This document shows, piece after piece, positions 1 to 8,271 of a stretch of 33,417 bases of DNA. This DNA is from Ophiothrix spiculata. Taxonomy: Eukaryota > Echinodermata > Ophiuroidea > Amphilepidida > Ophiotrichidae. The stretch's first letter is position 1. Every line of letters starts with the position of its first letter. The position numbers and the translations under genes were made by a program. Where the stretch lies: the NCBI GenBank assembly GCA_000969725.1, contig JXSR01S007942.1, one strand, 5' to 3'. Under the pieces are notes generated by a model. That model made no database searches, was not told where the DNA came from, and worked only from the letters and a program-made list of their open reading frames with translations.

Positions 1-33
1 CCCTGTTTGTGAAAACCTACAGATCAGACTCAC

Positions 34-371
34 CTTTCTGTGGTTTCAAAATCCAAAGTATCAAACACTTTAAGAAACCCTTCCAACTGAGTTACTGAAC
101 TTTCTAGATCGAATTTCTTTGGATTATTTGTTTCTGGTTTTTGGCCTAGCACGATGCTGTAAGTGAGAGGTGTATGAACAGAAGTAGCTTGAACTTTGAG
201 GATGGTCTCTCCGACTGGAGTGTCTTCAGGAATGATGACTGGTTCAAAGCTGCCTTGCCATTCGGGAGGCAGATCGGTTGATCGGCTTATAGTCACGACC
301 ACTTCAGCTCGTCGACTACGCCCACCTTCGTCTTCAGCTTCAACTTCAAATGTTTCAGCGTTACAGCAGAG
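34..371 (-). CDS. Cadherin exon 7 of window (end of EC e, degenerate linker, EC f)
   Basis: 338 nt: 112 codons plus 2 bases (phase 0 in, phase 2 out). The acceptor is cttttctttatttcag|CTCTGC; the donor is AGAAAG|GTGAGT. It encodes the end of EC e (ETFEVEAEDEGGRSRRAEV), the linker VTISRSTDLPPEW and EC f (IIPEDTPVGETILKVQATSV ... FDTLDFETTE). The linker lacks the DxNDN of the other junctions, and EC f has TSVHTP where DxDxG should be, so this junction probably binds little or no calcium. From family knowledge, calcium-free linkers are known in Drosophila N-cadherin. EC f keeps an LDFE site and continues in an exon beyond position 1. Confidence 0.93.
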
Positions 372-1041
372 CTGAAATAAAGAAAAGTGATAACTTGATC
401 ATCCAAATCTATTGAAAATGCATCATTATCATTGTGAGCAAATTGATAACCAATCAGAAGCCATCAAGCATTCACCCGGCCAATCTGTGCACTCCAAATA
501 ATTGAAAATGAAAATCGGTACTCGTAGCCATCTTATTGTCTTCCACGGAGCTCAATTATTGTACCTCCACAATTTGTTTCGAAAACAAGCTCGGGCGCGC
601 AAGTCTGCAATGTGCATAAGCTTACAGAGTGTGCGACTACGCAGCGATAACAAAAATGCACTGCTCGTATCTTAATTGGAAGTTTTACTTAGCAATCATG
701 CAAAAAATGTAAGTCATTTATGTATGTGATACATTTAAGTTCAGATATTCGTGATTTGTAGGAAATTTAATGACTTCAATAAAAGTTGGAATGTGTTAAT
801 TTTGACCTGATGCATAAGCAGTGTTACATTTCATTTCACATGCAAACCATGTCTGACTTGTCAATGTTTCAAGACATATCTAATGCAACTTGCTTTGAGC
901 TAAAATAAAGATTATATTAAGAAAAACAAAAGTGTTCGAGTACCTCCTACAATATCCAAGATACAATAAGTCACGTTATGAGGGACAATAAAGACAGCAA
1001 CCATTCATATAGGGTTAATTAAATATATGCACTGGTCAAAA

Positions 1042-1375
1042 TACTGTAAACGGGAATATTTTCACGAGCAGAATTTTTCGCGAAACCAGACAATCACGAC
1101 CTTTTCACACATGTTACAGGGGTGTGATTGGCCTTTTCGAAAAAATCCCGGCTGCTGTGAAAAATCCTGAAATCTTCACAAAAAATCCAGAAATCTGGAA
1201 AATTCCAGAAGAATCACATCCCTGGACTGTTAAATTAGCGTTTTAAAGCTTCATTACATAGACCTGCACATAAAATAAATGTATCCGTGGGGTGTTATAT
1301 TTGCGGTTTTTTTAGATGTTGATTCGCGAAATTCACGAAAATTAAACCCTCGCAAAAATAACCCCGTTTACAGTA
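1042..1375. mobile_element. TA-type MITE (copy A), interrupted by a second MITE
   Basis: Its ends are the inverted pair TACTGTAAACGGG / CCCCGTTTACAGTA, with a TA at each outer edge suggesting a Tc1/mariner-type target. The interior (gcgaaaccagacaatcacga, aagcttcattacatagacct, attaaaccctcgc) matches copy B at 9735-9948 closely. Copy A is split at 1117-1227 by another element. It is non-coding and non-autonomous. The family name is unknown to me. Confidence 0.85.
1117..1227. mobile_element. Small hAT-like MITE nested in copy A
   Basis: A 111-bp insert that copy B lacks. It begins caggggtgtgattgg and ends gaatcacatccctgg, giving terminal inverted repeats. TGTTA occurs on both sides (1112-1116, 1228-1232) and only once in copy B, so it fits a target duplication, though 5 bp is shorter than the 8 bp usual for hAT. 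A related element lies at 12050-12210. Confidence 0.7.
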
Positions 1376-1409
1376 AGCACTGAAGTAAAATGTTTTAAAT
1401 GAATAAATG

Positions 1410-1559
1410 TATAGTTGTTGGATTTAATTTATGAATGTGTGTGTCTGTAGTTAATATGCATTTGTCTGTGAAGAGAGTGTCTATTTTCAAGGTTGTTTTG
1501 TTCACGTCTACGCTCAAGACTCTTGACTACGCATTCATGAATTAAATCCAGCAACTATA
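1410..1559. mobile_element. Palindromic MITE, about 150 bp
   Basis: Left end TATAGTTGTTGGATTTAATT (1410-1429) continues to 1437. The right end 1531-1559 is its inverse with two mismatches over about 28 bp. The centre is unrelated and GT-rich. No coding potential. Confidence 0.7.
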
Positions 1560-1604
1560 GGTTACCAACAAATACTATGTAAAACTAATCAGCTATATGC
1601 ATAC

Positions 1605-1774
1605 CGTTTCTACTGCCTTTTTAGTAAACAGTTCCCCATTCTGCGTGATGGCAAAATATTCACTCTGCTGTGCATCTGCAATGATACTATAGGTTATCTG
1701 ACTGTCTAAGTCAGCATCTTCCGCTTGGACTGTGAGGAAGGTCACCAATTCTCCTGTGTCGGCTGACAAGGAAC
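1605..1774 (-). CDS. Cadherin exon 6 of window (first half of EC e)
   Basis: 170 nt: 2 bases plus 56 codons (phase 1 in, phase 0 out). The acceptor is ggcattctgcag|GT; the donor is GAAACG|GTATGC, the weakest 5' site of the seven. It encodes SLSADTGELVTFLTVQAEDADLDSQ, YSIIADAQQSEYFAITQNGE and LFTKKAVET. The DAD calcium motif is present, but the E motif that normally precedes it (xPExxxxG) is replaced by SADTG, so calcium binding at the d/e junction may be incomplete. A CAAT microsatellite sits 11 bp upstream of the acceptor, where a pyrimidine tract would be expected. Joined to the next exon the frame reads KKAVETLCCNAETFEVEAED, a normal cadherin strand. Confidence 0.9.
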
Positions 1775-1784
1775 CTGCAGAATG

Positions 1785-1785
<1 letters not shown>

Positions 1786-1814
<29 letters not shown>
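1786..1814. repeat. (CAAT)n microsatellite beside a splice acceptor
   Basis: About seven perfect CAAT units. On the transcribed strand they read (GATT)n, starting 11 bp upstream of the acceptor of exon 1605-1774, in the usual place of the polypyrimidine tract. Confidence 0.9.
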
Positions 1815-1815
<1 letters not shown>

Positions 1816-2709
1816 CACAACTAATTTATCAGTAAAATGAAGCTTGAATAGATTAAATACCAAACAGACATGTTCATCAAAAAAAGTAAAATGGTGAATC
1901 TAAAGTCAGTCCATAGGCACCATTTAATGATGATGTCACTTAACTCAAAAACAACAATATTGTTAGAATAATTAATATTTGTCTTTTATGCCACATGGTT
2001 TGACATTCAACAGAGCACTTTCAGTGGGTTTCAATTTAAATCGAAGGACCTGTGTGACATGTTCAAAAAAATTTTGCTCACATTTCATCAGTTTCTTTCT
2101 GATTGTCTTTTTTTTGATCCATTTCCGTTTCAATTTTTTCTTTAGTTTGTATATATCGTAAAGGGTATTGCTATTTACAGATCTTATTGGTCTTCCAGCA
2201 ATGTCCTCCATATTGTCGCATATGTGTTCTTTTTAGATGTTTATATTTAAGATTTCGTTTAATGTTATATGGAAATAAAGTTTTTGATTTGATTTGATTG
2301 GATCCACCGTTGTTGTCAGCGTTTCTAATAGAGTTGAGTGTCAAACCATGTAGCTTAGAAGTTTAATATAGAATTATTCTAGTTTTCACTGCTATGCATG
2401 AATATCCATTATTATACAGTGGAACCTCTTTAACACAAAATCTGTAGGACCACACATTTAAGTTTGTGTTATCAGGACTTTGTGTTATCTGTTATTAATT
2501 ACATACAAATTCAGTGCCAGGGACTTATCAGGGTTTAGGGGTTAAGAGATTTCATGTTAAAGAGGTTCTACTGTCCACAGTAACACTATAGTTATCATTT
2601 TGTGACAGTGCCAATCAATAGCCAGCGATCATCATTCAAAATCAATGTTTGTGTTAAAAGCAATACACCCTGAATACACCATTTAGAGTCGGGTTTGTTT
2701 TTTCTAAAG
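1815..2709. other. Intronic stretch with one MITE, otherwise featureless
   Basis: AT-rich intron with homopolymer T runs near 2100-2130. Short frames on both strands around 1972-2211 have no recognisable motif and show no splice logic, so I do not call them genes. The only structured element is the MITE at 2416-2574. Confidence 0.6.
2416..2574. mobile_element. MITE with 20-bp inverted termini
   Basis: The termini are ACAGTGGAACCTCTTTAACA and the near-exact inverse TGTTAAAGAGGTTCTACTGT (one mismatch). Length is about 159 bp with no coding capacity. A left TA suggests a Tc1/mariner-like target, but the right flank does not confirm it. Confidence 0.75.
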
Positions 2710-3013
2710 AAACTCTTCACAAAACTTACTTCTGTACTCAGACAAGGCAAATGTTGGAGTCTTATCGTTCACATCCGATATAGAGACTGTCAATCTACAA
2801 ATCCCAGTCAAGGGATCCCTTGCATTGTCTGTTGCTGTTACCGACAGCTCGTAGGATAAACAAACTCTTTACAAAACTTACTTCTATACTCAGACAAGGC
2901 AAATGTTGGAGTCTTATCGTTAACATCCGATATAAAGACTGTCAATCTACAAATCCCAGTCAATGGATCCCTTGCATTGTCTGTTGCTGTTACCTACAGC
3001 TCGTAGGATAAAG
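2710..3013 (-). pseudogene. Two intronic copies of the exon 5 3' end
   Basis: Unit 2710-2861 still reads ELSVTATDNARDPLTGIC and on through DVNDKTPTF to SEYR without a stop. Unit 2862-3013 has TAG in place of the serine codon after GAGCTG. Both keep the donor AGAA|GTAAGT. Neither has a normal 5' exon boundary, and together with the real exon they would shift frame (152 is not a multiple of 3). I regard them as exon debris unless a transcript shows otherwise. Confidence 0.85.
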
Positions 3014-3165
3014 AAACTCTTCACAATACTTACTTCTGTACTCAGACAAGGCAAACGTTGGAGTCTTATCGTTAACATCCGATATAGAGACTGTCAATCT
3101 ACAGATGCCAGTCAATGGATCCCTTGCATTGTCTGTCGCTGTTACCGACAGCTCGTAGGATGCAA
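2710..3165. repeat. Three tandem 152-bp units covering an exon 3' end and its splice donor
   Basis: The units start at 2710, 2862 and 3014 (period 152). Each runs, on the minus strand, from ATCCTACGAGCTG inside EC d through the DVND linker, the codons for SEYR and the GTAAGT donor to about 20 nt into the intron. Only the 3014 unit is attached to the real exon. The other two are intronic copies. The middle one has a nonsense change in the coding frame (CTGTCG to CTGTAG). The two intronic units share several differences from the exon unit, so they look more closely related to each other. Confidence 0.93.
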
Positions 3166-3307
3166 ACCTCTCCCGATCCAGATTCTCCGAGGTAGTGATC
3201 CTACCGGAGTTACGGTCAATGTTGAAAGGAAGATCAATGTTCTCGGTCCTTTCTATACCATAATCTATATCAGCGTTGTCACCTCGATCAGCATCAGTTG
3301 CCACAAC
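3034..3307 (-). CDS. Cadherin exon 5 of window (EC d body and linker d/e)
   Basis: 274 nt: 91 codons plus one base (phase 0 in, phase 1 out). The acceptor is atttgctcttgcag|GTTGTG; the donor is GAGTACAGAA|GTAAGTATT. It encodes VVATDADRGDNADIDYG (textbook DADxG), FNIDRNSGRITTSENLDRER (textbook LDRE), FASYELSVTATDNARDP, PLTGICRLTVSISDVNDKTPTF (DVND linker) and the start of EC e (ALSEYR). The last 132 nt of the exon and its donor are repeated twice more in tandem just downstream. I chose 3034 as the true end because the later copies have no usable exon body: extending past this donor gives 14 residues (SKYCEEFLYPTSCR) and then a stop. Confidence 0.94.
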
Positions 3308-3335
3308 CTGCAAGAGCAAATATAGAAAACATTAA

Positions 3336-3760
3336 CAGCGGGGGATCCAGGAATTTTCAAAAGAGGGGGTGTAATGAAATACAGCGTCCGTGTGACTGAA
3401 ATATCCTAGCTACTATTAAACTGTGTAGAACGTACTTGTACATGTGCGATCAATAAATCATCGATTGCGACTTATTCCATGTAGTTCAATTAGACCCGGA
3501 CTCCTGGTTATGGGGGACACTCAGTCTCAGCACAGGGGCACTATTTTGACATAGCCTCGGCGCTCTCTCAAAGCAAGGTGTTGCTCTGAAAAAATAAGGT
3601 GTTGAAGGGCGCAGAACTGTTCAAATGTACCTAAAAATCATGCCTTTGCTGTCGTACTTGACACAATCATTAAATTTCAAGGAATAAAATCATTAAAATG
3701 CGGCGATTCCAAAATAAGAGAGGGTGCGCGCTGGCTGCGCCCCCTCTAAATCCGCCACTG
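3336..3760. mobile_element. hAT-like non-autonomous element
   Basis: The left end CAGCGGGGGATCCAGGAATT and the right end, read inverted, CAGTGGCGGATTTAGAGGGG share the CAGNGG(C/G)G start seen in many hAT elements. CATTAA flanks both sides, offset by two bases, so the target duplication is not clean. The interior is non-coding. Confidence 0.65.
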
Positions 3761-3887
3761 CATTAAAAACAAAACAAAAAAATCTTCAAGTATTGCAGAC
3801 TTTTTCATTCAAAAATGCCTTTTGCAAATTGTGTCCACTATGCATGGCAAGGTCACTTGAGGTAGTTATTATTCAGTCTGACCATTT

Positions 3888-4286
3888 CAGTTCGGCGGAA
3901 CTCACAATTTGGATACTCCGTAACAAAATACTGATACCCGTATCCAAATTTGGATTAAAAACAGCTGAAACAGGATATCAGCTGAAATTAATATTCAGCT
4001 TCGCAGCGCACCATATTGGTATGTATAAAAGTCAACAACATTATCATCATTTGTCATCTAAATTCTAAGAAAGTTTTGGCCAAATTATTTTGCCTTCTGT
4101 GATAAGGCCGGAGCTATCAGGACATGTTTCGAAGCTGTCCCGCTGGAATTGCACAGATGGAAATTACATTTCCACAGATAGATTTATCATAAATGCAAGA
4201 AAGATGTTCTACATGTCCTTGCCAGCTTGCGCTATCGATTTGTTTCCTGCGCCACGACAGGCGTGAGTGTGAGTTCCGCTGAACTG
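3888..4286. mobile_element. Putative MITE with 18-bp inverted ends
   Basis: CAGTTCGGCGGAACTCAC at 3888 and its inverse GTGAGTTCCGCTGAACTG ending at 4286 differ at one position. About 400 bp, non-coding. No target duplication found. Confidence 0.6.
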
Positions 4287-5077
4287 ATTTGTACGAATGT
4301 CAGTCTCGACACATACAAAGCAAACATGCCCAATATAACTTTGAAATAGTAATATGTTGCCATTCGAAAAACTTTTAAATTGTTAACAAACTTAATTTTT
4401 GAGAGGGATTTTATATTGAGGAGTTAAGTTTGTGTTAAATAGCTTACAAAACTTATTTATCCAACTGTCCTTTGAGCATTACAAAATCTTTGTTTACAGT
4501 AATTGCTTCTTGAGAACAACACATTCATTGTTTCAATGCTTCAAACTGTTGACCTTTCTCAAAAGAATCCTATGGCAAAATTACACAAACAGATAAGAAA
4601 GTTGACAGAAAATGTCAAATGAGATAACAAAATGAAAAGAAAATCACCAACTTTCTTCCCAATGAGACACTATTCGAATATAAAGCACAAAACGGGCTAT
4701 GCTGACGGGCAATGCTGATTCTCTTTGTAATCCACTTGATTTGCACACTGACATAATTGTCTATCATGGGAATCCTCACTATGCTTAATCTAGATTCATG
4801 TTCCATTAACACAAATGTTCCAGAACTGTCACCCAGTGCTACTTCAAAAATCTTCAAATGCTACTTTAATTCACACATATTTTTTCTCAAAATTCTAAAC
4901 AAAAATTTCTCCTTGTATCTAAAAGCAATTGACAGTTCTTTCAAGGTTTTGTGATACCGAACGTCATAGTTGTTGCTGTGTTGCGATGACATCAACAATG
5001 AATGTCAAGAGCACATTATATTTCCATCTTGTTTTGTATGGACATTTTTATAAGAAACACAAAAAGCTGATAATCAA
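4287..5077. other. Intronic stretch, no feature seen
   Basis: Plain AT-rich intron. Short open frames on both strands (near 4615-4954) lack any motif and overlap one another. I see no exon, RNA gene or repeat end here. Confidence 0.6.
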
Positions 5078-5271
5078 TAGACCACTTTCGTATGTCCCAT
5101 AATGCATCTTGAAAGTACCACAAATACGGGACCTTGTGACGTATCTTGCGCAGTCGAGCTGTGCGCAATGCGCAGAACTTCAAATATGGTAGACTGAGCA
5201 AGATACGTCGCAAGGTCCCGTATTTGTGGTACTTTCAAGATGCATTAAGGGACATACGAAAGTGGTCTATC
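5078..5271. mobile_element. Long-stem palindromic MITE
   Basis: About 72 bp at each end are nearly perfect inverse copies: the left starts ATAGACCACTTTCGTATGTC, the right ends in the inverse of the same string, with few mismatches. They enclose a roughly 50-bp loop rich in GCGCA. The transcript of either strand would fold into one long hairpin. Open frames across it are symmetrical by-products of the palindrome. Confidence 0.85.
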
Positions 5272-5319
5272 ACCCTGTTATTTTCAGGCCTGAGAGTGGC
5301 ACTTGAAAAAAAAAAGAAG

Positions 5320-5470
5320 GTTTTCAATCCGAGCGCTTGCGCAAGGCGTTCAAGCAGGGGTCCAGGGGGCGCAGCCCCCAACGGGGGTTCAAGGTGGCAG
5401 CGCCCCCTTGAGAAAATTTTGAGAAATTTATGCTTAAATGGACCATTTTTCAAAGGGTTCTAGACCTATC
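5320..5470. repeat. GC-rich repeat fragment
   Basis: After a run of A, a 150-bp GC-rich patch (gggggcgcagcccccaacgg at its core) contrasts with the AT-rich surroundings and resembles the ends of hAT-like elements. Both boundaries are unclear, so it is only a fragment. Confidence 0.45.
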
Positions 5471-6171
5471 TTCAATATGATGAACATGCCACTAGCACTA
5501 ATCTTGTTGATCTTCACAACTCCCTTTTTTTTTCTTTTATCTTTTTGTTTTGTTTTGTTTTGTTTTTTTGCTTTGTTTTTTTATCCATTTTGGGGGGAAA
5601 AAATCGGGAAACAGATTTAAATCGGGAAATTATCAGGCCTGTATTTTGGAAGGCAATGACATGCAGGAAACAGCAAGATTGAATTTGACTTGCTTTTTGT
5701 TCTCATCACACCAACCAAACCGCAGCAATGAGACAACAACAAAGTGGCATGCAAGTTTAAACCACCTTGACACAGACCTTAACAGACCTCATGGCTAAAA
5801 TAAACTTATAACCATTTTTCTCATGGTGTAAAATTTTCATTCTACATTTTTCTGATCGGGTAACAATTTTATTACAGTGAGAAGTTTTAAACACCACATT
5901 TTCTTTAGCTTACTCATCTGTAGTATTTTCATAATATTGTTATGAATATTGATTTCAAGCAGCTTGACCTTTTCATGATAAAACTGATCTGTTCTTAAGA
6001 AACATAATCTAATATTCATTTTGAAGAAAAGATTTGTTCACTGCTGCACATTTTTCTCATAATTTTCATTTGAAATTTTTACCATGGTGTATAATGCTTC
6101 TAATTAATACAGAGGAAAGACAAAAGTATATTTTTCCTTCTAGAGGGTAATCACACTTTGACAACATTTAC
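5471..6171. other. Intronic stretch with T-rich tract
   Basis: Contains a T/TTTTG-rich tract at about 5524-5584, then ordinary AT-rich intron up to the donor of exon 6172-6401. No coding or repeat structure recognised. Confidence 0.6.
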
Positions 6172-6401
6172 CTGTAAAACCTGCGTTCCTTCATCGCTGT
6201 CTTCAGGGATGATTGGCGCGTAGGTTAAGCAATCTGGGAAAATAGGCGTGTTATCGTTGATGTCGTTTACGATTATTGTGACTTGAGCCATACTGATGTG
6301 AATTTGTCCCAAATCGCAACAATTGCCGTCATCCCTGGCGCTGATATTGAGTATGTATGATTCATCAGGTAGAAGACCATCAGTCTTACGGAATATAACT
6401 C
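6172..6401 (-). CDS. Cadherin exon 4 of window (second half of EC c, linker c/d)
   Basis: 230 nt: 2 bases plus 76 codons (phase 1 in, phase 0 out). The acceptor is tttgtttccttccag|GA; the donor is TTACAG|GTAAAT, a weaker site. It encodes VIFRKTDGLLPDESYILNIS, where LLPDESY stands where most repeats have LDYExxxxY, then ARDDGNCCDLGQIHISMAQV, a long loop with an adjacent cysteine pair, the canonical linker DINDNTPIF and the first strand of EC d (PDCLTYAPIIPEDSDEGTQVLQ). KTDGLLP and DDGNCC are the strongest subfamily signature I see, since I recall the same words in Drosophila N-cadherin. One more cysteine (PDC) follows the linker; disulphide pairing cannot be read from sequence. Confidence 0.94.
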
Positions 6402-6636
6402 CTGGAAGGAAACAAAAAATTTTGATTTTGTTACAAACAACAAATATTGCTTACACCAATAATAACAGAAATGAAAAAAAAAAGAGACACATACTCTGTA
6501 TCTCTACCATGTGTCACACAGTTTTCTGTCATAAGGCTGTATGTTTCAAAAACTGGTTAAAATTGTAAACTGGCACAATGCGTGTAGGAAACTTTCCATT
6601 TTCCTGTTAAAATCAGTCTATTGTTAATATTCATTA

Positions 6637-6893
6637 TCATCCTTCGACTTCCATCGAGATCCATGACACACATCTTTGCCAACTATCTTTGTCACACATT
6701 GCACTTCCAAGCTCATTGAAGTTCAAGCCAGTATCTCTACATATGGTATCAGGGTATGTCAAAGGTCTACAGCCACTGTTTGGACATGGCAGTCTCCAAA
6801 GAAGAAGGTCCGATATGATTTGGTCCTTGGCTCGAAAGCAGTGACCAGCAAACTGGGCTCTCCTCTGTGCCACGGTTGTAGAGATGGGGGTCT
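6637..6893 (-). mobile_element. 3' end of an RTE/CR1-type LINE (5' truncated)
   Basis: The minus strand encodes AQRRAQFAGHCFRAKDQIIS, LLLWRLPCPNSGCRPLTYPD and then a DTGLNFNELGSAMCDKDSWQ stretch before a stop. This is the typical C-terminal tail after the reverse transcriptase of non-LTR elements (RRLxFAGHCxR...LLLWxP...GRPxxTYxD...DTG...DRxxW). Only about 80 residues remain, so it is a 5'-truncated dead copy. A TGATAATGA-like tail after the stop fits an RTE-type end. It lies in the intron in the same orientation as the cadherin gene. Confidence 0.85.
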
Positions 6894-6904
6894 ATAATAT
6901 TGTT

Positions 6905-7295
6905 AAAATTAGTGTCTGACCAATCTGATCCGATGTTTCTGAATCAGACCGATTTTAAACTTTAAAACAGATTTGAATCGTAATTACTAACAAATCTATA
7001 TTCTGCCGATCTAACAAACCGATTCAACGAACCCTAGGAAAAGTGCAGAAAATCAAGTTAATTGCATCTTTTACCAAAACCAACAGGCAACATCAAAATT
7101 CTATGAACAGTACATATTTTTGCCTAGAATTATCCATTACAACCACATATTACATGCATGATTGATTGATTCGCCGATTTTGCATTAATATCTGCAATTT
7201 ATTGTCTTTTGTAATCCACACTTAGAGAATCGGAATCTGAATTGGCTGATTTGAAACTAGCTGTGATCGGAATCGGCCGTTAATTTAGGTCCAAA
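6905..7295. repeat. Degenerate inverted repeat rich in GATT/CCGATT words
   Basis: Left AAATTAGTGTCTGACCAATC and, inverted, right AAATTAACGGCCGATTCCGA begin alike and are followed on both arms by similar CCGAT and AATCAG words. It may be an old MITE; the match is weak. Confidence 0.3.
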
Positions 7296-7440
7296 CAAGA
7301 TACTAAAGTAATATTTGTAACTTTGTTCAAATTAGTTTGCACAAAGAAATCTCAAAGCCGGACTTCAAAGATCACAATTTTAAATCAATGAGAACTTTTT
7401 AGGGCCTGAAATATGTCCTTGTGGAACCCCTGAAGCTTAC

Positions 7441-7845
7441 CTGCAGTGGGGTCAATATCAAACTTGTTGTCCAAATTGCCTCCAGCAATGGCATACTCAA
7501 TGCTATCACCATCAGCATCACTAGCATACACTGTACCAATACTATAGTCCCTCTGCGCATTCTCATCTACATAATACGTGTAGCTCTCCGGCTGGAAGAG
7601 CGGCGGTTCGTCGTTTACATTCATGAGGACCACAGACACTACAGTCGTTGCCGAATGCTGAGGATTGCCGCCATCTGTGGCTTCTACGGTGAAGGAGTAG
7701 GAATGGTCTTCTTGGCTGTCATAATCCAACGGGCCTGTAGCATACAGTTCACCATTGTTATCCACGATGAACATAGACGCATCTGGTCCTGAGAGGGCAT
7801 AGGTCAAGGCACTATTTTCTCCTTCGTCGCAATCCATTGCTGCCA
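7441..7845 (-). CDS. Cadherin exon 3 of window (EC b body and first half of EC c)
   Basis: 405 nt: 2 bases, 134 codons and 1 base (phase 1 in and out). The acceptor is gattttgtatttcag|TG; the donor is GCAG|GTAAGC. It encodes the EC b body: AAMDCDEGENSALTYAL is the DxDxG calcium motif, NNGELYATGPLDYDSQEDHS the strand with the LDYE-like site, and FTVEATDGG the DxG-type end. Then come the linker NVNDEPPLF and EC c up to FDIDPTAG, with the intact E motif (YVDENAQ) and a DADGD site. In EC b the usual LDYE reads LDYD, a conservative change. This is the longest exon in the window. Confidence 0.95.
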
Positions 7846-7973
7846 CTGAAATACAAAATCAATCAATATACAATTAATACATGACTATTGATTAATTAAT
7901 TGATAAATCATTTGGAGTTAGTATAGGATTAGATATCAGGATGCAGACGTCCAACAAATTTGAGTTTTTCACA

Positions 7974-8271
7974 GCAAGTTGAGGGGTATGTGTCAAATAA
8001 AGCCCCTCAACATCAAGAAAAAGGATGGGTGAAAATGATCATTTGTCGTTAGTGCGCTGCTTGCACAGGGAAATATCCCAGAAACTTTCCCTAAACATTA
8101 TAGCTACCTGAGCTTTTATTGTAAGTTGAAGTTTTGTTTAAAATAAAGCTCCTAATCAACAAAGAAAGAGAATAAATCAGTGAATATGAATTTGCTTTAA
8201 GTATGCTGCTTGCATGACAAATTATCCCTGAAACTTCCCCAAAGCAAGGTAAACATTAGTAACGAGCTCTT
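7974..8271. repeat. Degenerate tandem duplication, about 148-bp unit
   Basis: 7974-8117 and 8122-8271 share an ordered series of words: agttga, aaataaagc.cct, atcaa, gtgaa.atga, tgctgcttgca, aaacttccc, taaacatta, gagctctta. Identity is modest, suggesting an old duplication. Confidence 0.6.

Larger units (their letters stand above)
372..1604. other. Intron between exons 7 and 6, 1233 bp, mostly repeats
   Basis: This intron holds a split TA-type MITE (1042-1375) and a palindromic MITE (1410-1559). In 372-1041 I see only AT-rich sequence with no conserved frame and no motif I recognise. Confidence 0.8.

Noticed and set aside
2963-3325. Plus-strand open frame of about 120 codons
   Set aside because: It is the antisense of the EC d exon and its tandem copies; the minus strand carries cadherin motifs and correct splice sites.
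5146-5463. Frames across 5016-5463 on both strands
   Set aside because: They arise from a palindromic MITE and a GC-rich repeat; the shared residues are the mirrored arms.
7421-7792. Plus-strand open frame of about 123 codons
   Set aside because: Antisense of the EC b/c exon; no motif of its own.
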